Assembly (NCBI GenBank): GCA_022486625.1 | Contig: JAKVKH010000031.1 | Location: 1-43,649, forward strand | Length of the DNA stretch: 43,649 bases | From: Butyrivibrio sp. | GTDB lineage: Bacteria > Bacillota > Clostridia > Lachnospirales > Lachnospiraceae | Direction of reading: 5' to 3' | Shown: positions 34,766 to 41,256 of the stretch, in pieces | How the letters are laid out: each line of letters begins with the position of its first letter | How positions within the stretch are numbered: the first letter of the stretch is position 1 | The notes under the pieces: model-generated | The model's input: only the letters and a program-made list of their open reading frames with translations | Database searches by the model: none | Told to the model about the DNA's origin: nothing | Made by a program: the position numbers and the translations under genes

Positions 34766-35542
34766 TTACTTACTCTCAGCTTTTATTATTTCCGGATCTT
34801 CATAAACGCGGTATTTTCCGACAGTTGCCATGAATTTAAGCCCGCATTCTTCCGGATCCTGCGTCATACTGCGCCCGGTTGCCAGAATCACATAACTGCA
34901 CTTGGTCTCTCTGGTAGCCGCGATCAATGCTCTGGTATCGATCGTTTTCGGTTTTTCCATCACCTCATAGACCGCATTATAGTAATTCCACTGTGCCTCC
35001 ACCATTTCCCGTCCAAACGGCATCATGATATTGGTGTTATACTGTCTGACAAAATATACCAGCTCTGAAGGAAACGCCGCCCGGACTCTGGGTTCTCCCT
35101 TTTCCGGTGCAATCATATCGCAGATTTCAACCACCGTCTGCGGAATATGATACGGGTTTTCCGCCCTGGTTATCAGATTACTCCTGTACACAAGACTCCC
35201 CGCCAGTACCACCACTGCCGTCATTACAACCAGCCCGGTTCTCCTGTGCTTTTCAAACAGATGACATCCTGCGTAGGCAATGATTACCCCCATCGGAAGC
35301 ATCCAGAGAAAACGGTAATAGGTCGCCCCGTCATCCATTGCCGCCACAAAGACAATTCTTGTCACCGGAATAAAAAACGCCACCTGTATGATCAGCGGGA
35401 CATATACCATTACGATTCTTTTCCAGCGATCCTTTTCCGTGAAAAAAAGATATATGAGTGCTGCAAGGAATATAATCGGCAAAAATCCCTTCCCGCAGTA
35501 CTGTCTGTATATTATCCAGCTTTCCATGAATATGCCAAACAT
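34766..35542 (-). CDS. Membrane protein, probable C-terminal part of a split GT-C-like protein
   Basis: 258 aa with four hydrophobic segments in the first half (for example LPIIFLAALIYLFF, VYVPLIIQVAFFIPVTRIVF, LPMGVIIAYAGCHLF and VVMTAVVVLAGSLVY) and a soluble second half rich in FPSELVYFVRQYNTNIMMPF and SYVILATGRSMTQDP. It has no N-terminal loop of its own and looks like the lower half of a polytopic glycosyltransferase. It lies in the +1 frame relative to the preceding gene, which stops 16 bases earlier. The frame stays open back past that stop, so one base change would join them into a protein of about 670 aa. A GGGAG lies 4 bases before the ATG, so independent translation is possible too. 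I cannot tell a natural split from a mutation or sequencing error. Confidence 0.65.
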   Translation of the reverse strand: MFGIFMESWIIYRQYCGKGFLPIIFLAALIYLFFTEKDRWKRIVMVYVPLIIQVAFFIPVTRIVFVAAMDDGATYYRFLWMLPMGVIIAYAGCHLFEKHRRTGLVVMTAVVVLAGSLVYRSNLITRAENPYHIPQTVVEICDMIAPEKGEPRVRAAFPSELVYFVRQYNTNIMMPFGREMVEAQWNYYNAVYEVMEKPKTIDTRALIAATRETKCSYVILATGRSMTQDPEECGLKFMATVGKYRVYEDPEIIKAESK

Positions 35543-35558
35543 AATGCTCCCATGCCTT

Positions 35559-36776
35559 TCAGATCCAGATCGACAGATAGATCAGAACATACACCAGATT
35601 GGGGATACATGCACAGAATGCACCCAGCATCACACTGAATCTGCGTGTTGCAATCAGCATGACAATGGTATAGGTACCAATCAGAACCGTACCCAGAATC
35701 ACCCCCATGGAGCTGCAGATCCCGGAAGTCATATTCACAAGTCCCATCAGAATCCACGGGCTGATCTGCTCCAGTTTCTGTCCTGCACTCAGTTTTTTCC
35801 ACTCCGTTTTCTCGGACATGTTTCTGGAAATCCACAGAAACAGCCAGAACAGAAGCGGTATCACCAGATTGGATACGAGAGATTTTCCCTGCCATGTTCT
35901 GGTCAGGAAAAAAGTCTCCGGCGTATAGATCGATGTGTTTCCAAACATCTGTATTACGCTTATAACCACCATGAATACCGGCAGCATCTCATGTTTTTTC
36001 CGAAACAGTATCCTGCCGATCTGAATATAGACAAGGTAGGTCATTGGAATATACAGAAGCGGAAGTATCGTATGAGAAACAATTGTTGCATGTACACCAC
36101 CGGCCTTCGCGATAAATGCTGCCCACATGGTGATCACTGCAAGTGCATGCCTGATATCAAGAGATGTGGAAGATCCTGTATAGGGCAGAATCGTATTCAT
36201 GACATTAGCCTGCTGCGCCAGCAGTGATTCCGTTACATAATATGCATCATCTCCGTCAAAAGAAGCTCTGGTAAATGCCATATACATCTGAAACAGCATG
36301 ATCAGTACAAAAATTCCCCAGTAAGCCACTGACTCACGGCTGTACCTCTGTTTTCGAAGTGACACATCTCTTCTGGGATTCAGATAATCTTCCGCATCCA
36401 GCCTGCACTCTCCAGGAAAAATCACTTCCAGTTTTCTCCTAAGCGTCCGTCCGGAAATCCTGCGTACCTCGGCTGCCGGCGTCTCCCTGTAAATTTTCTC
36501 CCGGACGCAGCGGATACTCTGAAGCAGACCGGCAAATGCAAGCAGAAGTTCTGCTGCTCCATAGATCCGGCATGCATAATGAAAGCTGCCATATTCAATA
36601 TGAATCATACAGGGAATGGCAATCACCTCAAAAACCGCAAAGGAAAAAAGATACCCTGTAATAAAGGTAACTGCAACCGTCTGCCTATTCTGCGGCAACA
36701 TCCGCAGGGGAATCAGCCCCATCAGAAAAGGAATGATCACCATCCAGATGATCAGCCTGAAAATGGTCAGTATCAT
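35559..36776 (-). CDS. Polytopic membrane protein with GT-C-like loop, probable N-terminal part of a split gene
   Basis: About 405 aa with some nine hydrophobic segments. After three helices and a cytoplasmic stretch comes a membrane segment (WGIFVLIMLFQMYMAF) followed at once by an outer loop FDGDDAYYVTESLL. An acidic pair in the first outer loop is the hallmark of GT-C glycosyltransferases, which use lipid-phosphate sugars outside the membrane. Later come HATIVSHTILPLLYIPMTYL and LMGLVNMTSGICSSMGVILG. It ends abruptly inside a membrane segment (LVYVLIYLSIWI), and the next frame continues the theme at once. It resembles uncharacterised clostridial membrane proteins (possibly the group labelled DUF6077; not checked). 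The ATG at 36776 has GGAG 9 bases upstream; the GTG at 36791 is less likely. Confidence 0.7.
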   Translation of the reverse strand: MILTIFRLIIWMVIIPFLMGLIPLRMLPQNRQTVAVTFITGYLFSFAVFEVIAIPCMIHIEYGSFHYACRIYGAAELLLAFAGLLQSIRCVREKIYRETPAAEVRRISGRTLRRKLEVIFPGECRLDAEDYLNPRRDVSLRKQRYSRESVAYWGIFVLIMLFQMYMAFTRASFDGDDAYYVTESLLAQQANVMNTILPYTGSSTSLDIRHALAVITMWAAFIAKAGGVHATIVSHTILPLLYIPMTYLVYIQIGRILFRKKHEMLPVFMVVISVIQMFGNTSIYTPETFFLTRTWQGKSLVSNLVIPLLFWLFLWISRNMSEKTEWKKLSAGQKLEQISPWILMGLVNMTSGICSSMGVILGTVLIGTYTIVMLIATRRFSVMLGAFCACIPNLVYVLIYLSIWI

Positions 36777-36800
36777 CACATCTATCTCCACTTCTGTCTT

Positions 36801-37415
36801 TTATCTGAGCATGGACTTGAGGTGTTCCTGCAGAATATGAATTCCTGTCAGATTCTCGCCTCCGCGCGGAATAATAATGTCCGCATACTTCTTAGATGGC
36901 TCAACAAACTGCTCATGCATGGGTTTTACGGTTTCAGAATACTGCGTCAGAATGGATTCAATACTTCTGGCACGTTCTGCCATGTCTCTTCTGATTCTGC
37001 GCATCAGCCGTTCATCCGCGTCTGTTTCTACAAATACCTTAATATCCATCAGGTCTCTGAGCCCCGGATTTTCCAGAATCAGAATGCCTTCCAGAATAAT
37101 GACCTTCTTTGGCACCACATGAACCGTCTCGTCTGAGCGGTTATGAATCGTATAGTCGTATACCGGAATGTCTACCGCCTGATTGTTCTTCAGCTTTTTG
37201 ACATCTGCAATCATACGGTCCGTATCAAAGGAAGACGGGTGATCATAATTAAGTCTTGACCGCTCATTATAACTGAGTTCGTCATGCGCCTTATAATAAG
37301 AATCATGACTGATGACGACAATATCATCGCCAAAGGTTTCCTTGATCATATTTACGATTGTTGTCTTTCCGGAAGCGGAACCGCCCGCGATTCCAACGAT
37401 ACATATTCTGTCCAT
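36801..37415 (-). CDS. udk: Uridine kinase
   Basis: P-loop kinase of 204 aa, the family length. Phosphorylates uridine and cytidine for pyrimidine salvage. Seen: the Walker A GIAGGSASGKTT (about 8-19), ISHDSYYKAHDELSYNERSR (about 35-54), YDHPSSFDTDRM, PVYDYTIHNRSDET and VIILEGILILENPGLRDLMD, then RRIRRDMAERARSIESIL. The match to Udk is good. An AAGGAG site precedes the ATG. Its place inside a sugar-polymer block, between the flippase and the GT-C-like gene, is unusual. It could support UTP/CTP supply for UDP- and CDP-sugars, or it may act on another small hydroxyl compound. Confidence 0.93.
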   Translation of the reverse strand: MDRICIVGIAGGSASGKTTIVNMIKETFGDDIVVISHDSYYKAHDELSYNERSRLNYDHPSSFDTDRMIADVKKLKNNQAVDIPVYDYTIHNRSDETVHVVPKKVIILEGILILENPGLRDLMDIKVFVETDADERLMRRIRRDMAERARSIESILTQYSETVKPMHEQFVEPSKKYADIIIPRGGENLTGIHILQEHLKSMLR

Positions 37416-37456
37416 AAAATTAACTCCTTATTATCTCTTTTGACACCTACTGCATT

Positions 37457-38650
37457 TTATCTGATAAATTTAAATCCGACAACCATAACAATGATGAACC
37501 TGGCAATGTTGGTAATCAGCAGTCCCCATGCAATGCCGCTTAATCCGAACATCAGAATGGAAGGAATGACAATCGCCACAAAGACAATCAGATAACAGAT
37601 GTTAATATATAACTGATACTTCTCTTTTGTAAAGTTCAGGACAACCACCATCAGGGATCCCGAAATAAAATAAAAAATCTGCCCTGCATTTGCCAGCAGG
37701 AAATATGGCTTTGCCGCTTCAAATACGTTGGCATACATGATCTTTACAAAATACCACGAAATAAATGTGCACACACCGGATGCCAGAATGGACACCGCCA
37801 GCATGGCACCACAGACACCTGCAAATATTTTTCTGGTAAATTTCATTTTATAATTGGTCAGATAGCTGATAATGATTCCGTTAAGCGGAGTCGTCAGCAT
37901 GGCTACAATTTTACCGATCAGTGTTGCCGTATAGAAAATCGTTACCTCCTGCGCACCGATCAGTGTACGGATCAGCAGCCGGTCCGAATTCAGAATCAGC
38001 GCAGATACCAGATTGGCAGATGAAAGTACCCATACGGCATGCATGTTCTGTTTATAATCCTGAGATTTCTCAAAATACGGTTTTCTGAAAATCGTACCAC
38101 TGAAAAAAGTATACAGAACTGCCAGAAACTCTCCCATGAAAACGGTCAGTGACCAGCTCCTGCTGATGGGATATAGTGCAATTCCGAGCAGATTGCCTGC
38201 GGCAATCGCCGTATAGAAAATGAAATATTCCTTAAAACGGATTGTCATCCGGTACTGTACATCCGAATAATACCGGAATACCGAAATCACCATCAGTACC
38301 AGCAGCTGCAGATACAATCCGATCCTGAATTCATGGAGTACCACAAGCGTTACCAGAGACACCACAACCGATATTCCCGCAATCATCCACAGGAAAATGT
38401 TGTAATCTCCATTGGTCTGTGTACGCTGTGCCTTGGCTACCATCCGTCCGTAGCTGGCACCGGAGCCGAAACTGGCACCCATGACTGAAATTACCGAAAT
38501 CAGATACAGTACGGTTCCAAACGCCTCGGCTCCCATATGGCTGTTCAGATACGGATAAATGACCAGCTGCAGTACTCCGTTATAAACCATCAGCGCCAGA
38601 ACACTGTAGATAAAATCTCTGGACGCTGACTTTGCAATCTTCTGATTCAT
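37457..38650 (-). CDS. Wzx-like oligosaccharide flippase (MOP superfamily)
   Basis: 397 aa with about 12 membrane helices, typical of polysaccharide flippases that move undecaprenyl-pyrophosphate-linked oligosaccharides outward. Seen: an N-terminal SASRDFIYSVLALMVYNGVL, QLVIYPYLNSHMGAEAFGTV, a loop GASYGRMVAKAQRTQ, and SANLVSALILNSDRLLIRTL in the middle, which is characteristic of the family. AGGA precedes the ATG. An ABC exporter is also present in the window, so this flippase may serve a separate short glycan, a side-chain unit, or a different polymer. No Wzy polymerase is recognisable. Confidence 0.88.
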   Translation of the reverse strand: MNQKIAKSASRDFIYSVLALMVYNGVLQLVIYPYLNSHMGAEAFGTVLYLISVISVMGASFGSGASYGRMVAKAQRTQTNGDYNIFLWMIAGISVVVSLVTLVVLHEFRIGLYLQLLVLMVISVFRYYSDVQYRMTIRFKEYFIFYTAIAAGNLLGIALYPISRSWSLTVFMGEFLAVLYTFFSGTIFRKPYFEKSQDYKQNMHAVWVLSSANLVSALILNSDRLLIRTLIGAQEVTIFYTATLIGKIVAMLTTPLNGIIISYLTNYKMKFTRKIFAGVCGAMLAVSILASGVCTFISWYFVKIMYANVFEAAKPYFLLANAGQIFYFISGSLMVVVLNFTKEKYQLYINICYLIVFVAIVIPSILMFGLSGIAWGLLITNIARFIIVMVVGFKFIR

Positions 38651-38660
38651 AAATTAAATC

Positions 38661-39749
38661 CTATTCCCCTAAAAATTCCGCAATTTCTCTGTCCATACAG
38701 GCCGGAACATCTCCGCCTTCCTGCCAGACCTTCGTCCATTCCACAATCTTTTCCATTGCAGTATCAATATGCCAGTGCGGCTGCCATCCGAAGGTGGTCT
38801 TGATTCTGGCACAGTCGAGCCTTAGGAAATTTGCCTCGTGAGGCCCCTTGTCGCTGACATTCTTCCATGATGCATGCTGTGCCATACCTGCTCCGTTCCA
38901 CTTCTCACAGAACAGATCCACCAGGCGCCCTGTTGTCAGACAGTCACAGTCATCCGGTCCCACATTGTAATTTCCGGCAAGAGACGGATTCTCATACTGT
39001 GCTGCTGCCAGCATCAGATAACAGTAAATGGGTTCCAGCACGAACTGGAACGGTCTTGTGGAATAAGGATTTCTGACAATGATTTCTTTGCCTGCCTGCA
39101 TTGCACGAACGCAGTCCGGAATAATTCTGTCGTTGGCAAAGTCACCGCCGCCGATCACGTTCCCTGCACGGGCTGTGGAAATCGCCACACGGCGCATGCC
39201 GTTATCCTGCGGATTGAAAAAAGAATTGCGATAGCATCCCGTTACCAGTTCAGAACAGGACTTGGAATTGGAATACGGATCATATCCGTTCAGTTCTTCA
39301 TTCTCACGATATCCCCAGTTCCATTCCCGGTTAAGATACACTTTATCTGTCGTCACATTGACAAAGGACTTCACACTTTCGCACTGTCTGACACACTCCA
39401 GCACATGAACCGTTCCCATCACATTGGTTTCATAGGTATAGACCGGTTCCTTGTAGGAATCTCTGACAATCGGCTGCGCCGCCATATGAATCACAATCTC
39501 CGGTTTTACCTGATCAAAAACTTCCAGCATATGCTGCAGATCCCGGACATCTCCCATTACAGAATTCATGTGAGGTGCAAGATCACTGAGTGCGAACAGA
39601 TTCGGCTGTGTCGGCGGTTCCGTAGAATAGCCGGTCACCTCTGCTCCTGCTCCGATCAGCATTCTGCACATCCAGCTGCCCTTAAATCCATTATGACCCG
39701 TAACCAGAACTTTTTTGCCCTTGTAAAAACTCATGTCAAAATCTGTCAT
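38661..39749 (-). CDS. rfbG: CDP-glucose 4,6-dehydratase
   Basis: Extended short-chain dehydrogenase producing CDP-4-keto-6-deoxyglucose, the precursor of CDP-linked 3,6-dideoxyhexoses and related sugars. About 362 aa. The NAD loop VTGHNGFKGSWMCRML (with the K in GFKGSW) distinguishes RfbG from RfbB. Also seen: VIHMAAQPIVRDSYKEPVYT, VNVTTDKVYLN, GYDPYSNSKSCSELVTGCYR (catalytic Tyr and Lys) and ISTARAGNVIGGGDFANDRI. The ATG at 39749 has GGTGG upstream; the GTG at 39758 is less likely. Glucose-1-phosphate cytidylyltransferase (RfbF) and the CDP-sugar 3-dehydrase (RfbH) are not in the window, so the pathway is incomplete here. Confidence 0.95.
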   Translation of the reverse strand: MTDFDMSFYKGKKVLVTGHNGFKGSWMCRMLIGAGAEVTGYSTEPPTQPNLFALSDLAPHMNSVMGDVRDLQHMLEVFDQVKPEIVIHMAAQPIVRDSYKEPVYTYETNVMGTVHVLECVRQCESVKSFVNVTTDKVYLNREWNWGYRENEELNGYDPYSNSKSCSELVTGCYRNSFFNPQDNGMRRVAISTARAGNVIGGGDFANDRIIPDCVRAMQAGKEIIVRNPYSTRPFQFVLEPIYCYLMLAAAQYENPSLAGNYNVGPDDCDCLTTGRLVDLFCEKWNGAGMAQHASWKNVSDKGPHEANFLRLDCARIKTTFGWQPHWHIDTAMEKIVEWTKVWQEGGDVPACMDREIAEFLGE

Positions 39750-39790
39750 TCTGACCACCGCCTTTCCTGTTTTAAGTATATCATTTCTGC

Positions 39791-40753
39791 TTACTTCTGA
39801 TCTTCTTTATCCTCACTGAAATTAATTCTTTTTTCTTCCACCACAATCGGTCTGTGGATCGTACGGGTATTGATATTCAGAATATATTCCCCCATGAGTC
39901 CGATAAAGAACAGCTCAATGGCACCGATGAGGAATACACCGATGATCATCGGCGCATAACCCGCATGGAAGCTGTACCAGTGCGTAAGTTTCAGAATCAG
40001 ATAGATAATTGCAATCACCACATCCACCAGTGATGCGACAAACCCGAAGATTGTGGCCACACGGAGTCCCACCTTCGTATAGGAGGTAATACTGAGCATG
40101 GCTGCATCATACAGTGTATAGAAATTGTTATGGGTTTTACCGGCGCGGCGCTTTGGCTGCTCATACTCCACAAGCTTTAAATTAAAGCCGGCTCCGTATT
40201 CTGCCACAATTCCTCTGACAAAGGGAATCGGATCATCCAGCTGACGAAGCAGGCGGATAAACGTCCGGTCATAAAGTCCGAAGCCTGTAAAGTGCTCAAT
40301 CATATGCACGGAAGACATATTCTTAATCAGCTTATAATAAAGAGAGCGAAGGAAATAAATGAACCCGTTTTCCTTACTGGATGACTTCACGCCACTGACA
40401 ATTTTATGCCCTTTTTCCCATTCATGTACGAACACCGGAATCATTTCCACCGGATCCTGGAAGTCCGCGCAGACCGGAATCACACAGTCTCCGTCCATTT
40501 CACACAGACCGTGAAACGGAGAATTGAACTGTCCGAAATTGGTCACGTTGAAAATCGCCTTGATCTTCGGGTTTCCTGCACAGAGTGCTTCAATCTTATC
40601 TCTGGTTCCGTCAGTGGAAGCATTGTCAATAAAAACAATTTCATAATCATACTGCGGCAGATCCTTTATCAGTACATTTTCCACCGCTGCACTGATGGCA
40701 TCTGCATTTTCCACTTCATTAAAACATGGAATCAGAATACTTATTTTTTTCAT
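39791..40753 (-). CDS. GtrB/DPM1-like polyprenyl-phosphate glycosyltransferase
   Basis: GT2 enzyme of about 320 aa with a GT-A domain (ISILIPCFNEVENADAISAA, IVFIDNASTDGTRDKIEALC, PVCADFQDPVEMIP with a QD pair at the metal site, FTGFGLYDRTFIRLLRQL) and two C-terminal membrane helices (about 232-254 and 268-292). That is the layout of enzymes that load one sugar onto undecaprenyl phosphate, such as GtrB and CsbB. Such lipid-P-sugars are flipped and used outside. The frame runs to 40816, but the predicted transcript start is near 40818 and a palindrome occupies the first codons of that version, so ATG 40753 (MKKISILIPC) is preferred. It is the first gene of the decoration block. Confidence 0.9.
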   Translation of the reverse strand: MKKISILIPCFNEVENADAISAAVENVLIKDLPQYDYEIVFIDNASTDGTRDKIEALCAGNPKIKAIFNVTNFGQFNSPFHGLCEMDGDCVIPVCADFQDPVEMIPVFVHEWEKGHKIVSGVKSSSKENGFIYFLRSLYYKLIKNMSSVHMIEHFTGFGLYDRTFIRLLRQLDDPIPFVRGIVAEYGAGFNLKLVEYEQPKRRAGKTHNNFYTLYDAAMLSITSYTKVGLRVATIFGFVASLVDVVIAIIYLILKLTHWYSFHAGYAPMIIGVFLIGAIELFFIGLMGEYILNINTRTIHRPIVVEEKRINFSEDKEDQK

Positions 40754-40796
40754 GATCTGATACTGAGCCTTTCTGTATACAAACAACATGTCCGCT

Positions 40797-40814
40797 GCGA
40801 AAATAATTTTTCGC
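40797..40814. repeat. Palindrome at the 5' end of the decoration operon
   Basis: GCGAAAA and TTTTCGC arms around a 4-base loop lie a few bases downstream of the predicted transcript start. It may be an operator or an mRNA 5' hairpin. No U-run is positioned to make it a terminator. Confidence 0.45.
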
Positions 40815-40824
40815 ATACTTTCGT

Positions 40825-40853
40825 ATCATAGCACTCCGAGATATTTCTGTCCA
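40825..40853 (-). promoter_or_regulatory. Strong sigma-A promoter of the decoration operon
   Basis: Minus strand: TGGACA (-35, 40853-40848), 17-base spacer, TATGAT (-10, 40830-40825) with extended TG. Predicted start near 40818. It drives the GtrB-like gene and probably the genes down to 29061, which are all closely spaced. It is divergent from, and 17 bases away from, the plus-strand promoter at 40871. Confidence 0.75.
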
Positions 40854-40870
40854 TGTGATCGTTTTCAGGA

Positions 40871-40898
40871 TTGTCATTTATGCCAAATGTGTTATGAT
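40871..40898 (+). promoter_or_regulatory. Sigma-A promoter of the presumed antitoxin RNA
   Basis: Plus strand: TTGTCA (-35, 40871-40876), 16-base spacer, TATGAT (-10, 40893-40898). No ORF of meaningful size follows it on this strand; a strong terminator does, about 90 bases on. That is the design of a small RNA gene. Confidence 0.65.
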
Positions 40899-40904
40899 AA
40901 TAGA

Positions 40905-40994
40905 AAAGGTGTTGCCGATAACGGTTCACCTTAACATCAGTTCAGATCAAAAAACGACCGAACCGGCCAAGGTTATCAGCGGTCGTTTTTTGAT
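40905..40994 (+). ncRNA. Presumed antisense antitoxin RNA of a type I toxin-antitoxin module
   Basis: Small RNA of about 90 bases predicted from the plus promoter to the bidirectional terminator. Its 5' end folds into a hairpin (GGUG...CACC with inner GCCG/CGGU and loop AUAA). Its 3' half is antisense to the last codons and terminator of the toxin ORF on the other strand. Convergent small RNA and toxin mRNA sharing a terminator is the layout of Fst/par-type loci. Ends are inferred from promoter and terminator positions only. Confidence 0.6.
40946..40994. terminator. Bidirectional terminator shared by toxin and antitoxin transcripts
   Basis: Perfect 15-bp stem, ATCAAAAAACGACCG (40946-40960) with CGGTCGTTTTTTGAT (40980-40994), and a small inner AACC/GGTT stem. 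There is a U-run at the end on both strands. The toxin stop codon (40978-40976) lies in the loop, so the last seven toxin codons are part of the terminator stem. Confidence 0.85.
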
Positions 40995-41080
40995 GTCTTT
41001 TTTTCAATCAGAGCCTTTGCAAGTTGAAACACAAGGCTTCCATAACTTGCAATAAGACTCAAAATCTGATATAAGCTCAT
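40976..41080 (-). CDS. Small hydrophobic peptide, presumed type I toxin (holin-like/Fst-like)
   Basis: 34 aa, MSLYQILSLIASYGSLVF then QLAKALIEKKTSKNDR: one membrane-spanning stretch followed by a charged tail, the format of small holin-like/Fst/TxpA-type toxins. Its ATG overlaps a leader ORF that has the strong ribosome binding site; a second site (AAGGG) lies 8 bases before this ATG. Upstream is an extended -10 promoter (41195-41224) and downstream a terminator within the coding end. The opposite strand carries a promoter and small RNA that runs into the same terminator. Such toxins insert in the membrane when the antisense RNA falls. The ORF is too short for most gene finders. Toxicity is inferred from architecture, not seen. 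Confidence 0.7.
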   Translation of the reverse strand: MSLYQILSLIASYGSLVFQLAKALIEKKTSKNDR

Positions 41081-41108
41081 CAGTTATTCCCTTCGCTTTA
41101 TTTTCCAT
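41004..41108 (-). CDS. Leader ORF overlapping the toxin, probable translational coupler
   Basis: 34 codons, MENKAKGITDELISDF and on, in the -1/+2 frame relative to the toxin. It starts 28 bases before the toxin ATG with a near-consensus GGGAGGTG site, covers most of the toxin and is hydrophilic with three Cys. Short leader ORFs that load ribosomes for an overlapping toxin are known from this type of locus; the peptide itself may have no function. Its ribosome binding site is covered by a hairpin (41116-41137). Confidence 0.5.
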   Translation of the reverse strand: MENKAKGITDELISDFESYCKLWKPCVSTCKGSD

Positions 41109-41115
41109 TCCGGGC

Positions 41116-41137
41116 ACCTCCCTTCGTTAATGGAAGT
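41116..41137 (-). promoter_or_regulatory. Hairpin that hides the leader ribosome binding site
   Basis: On the mRNA, ACUUCC (41137-41132) can pair with GGGAGGU (41122-41116), which is the Shine-Dalgarno sequence, around a loop of about nine bases. This would keep the leader and toxin untranslated until refolding or processing, a common control in type I toxin mRNAs. Confidence 0.55.
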
Positions 41138-41194
41138 TCTCGGCAGGAACCGGCAAAAGGCGAACCGCTACCATTTATGGCAACACCCGGATGC

Positions 41195-41224
41195 ATTATA
41201 GCATGAACATATGTTTGCACGCAA
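41195..41224 (-). promoter_or_regulatory. Sigma-A promoter of the toxin mRNA
   Basis: Minus strand: TTGCGT (-35, 41224-41219), 18-base spacer, perfect TATAAT (-10, 41200-41195) with extended TG. Predicted start is near 41188, at the first base of the inverted repeat. The 5' leader to the toxin ATG is about 108 bases. Confidence 0.72.
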
Positions 41225-41256
41225 CATGGTTTTGCCCTTTCAGTCTTACTTCTGAA

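Larger units (their letters stand above)
40909..41187. repeat. Inverted repeat at the 5' ends of the two convergent transcripts
   Basis: GGTGTTGCC followed by CGGTTC-CC (40909-40932, plus) is matched on the minus strand at 41187-41159 by GGTGTTGCC, a slightly longer loop, and CGGTTCGCC. Both predicted RNAs therefore start with nearly the same hairpin. The outer arms bracket the whole module. Confidence 0.75.

Noticed and set aside
35512..35895. 127-aa minus-strand ORF across the split GT-C-like gene junction
   Set aside because: It is in the third frame; its composition (Gly, His, Cys, Asp) has no membrane pattern, so it is not the link between the two halves.
40754..40816. Extra N-terminal 21 residues for the GtrB-like protein
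   Set aside because: The predicted transcript start is about 40818 and a palindrome covers the first codons; the GT-A fold starts properly at 40753.
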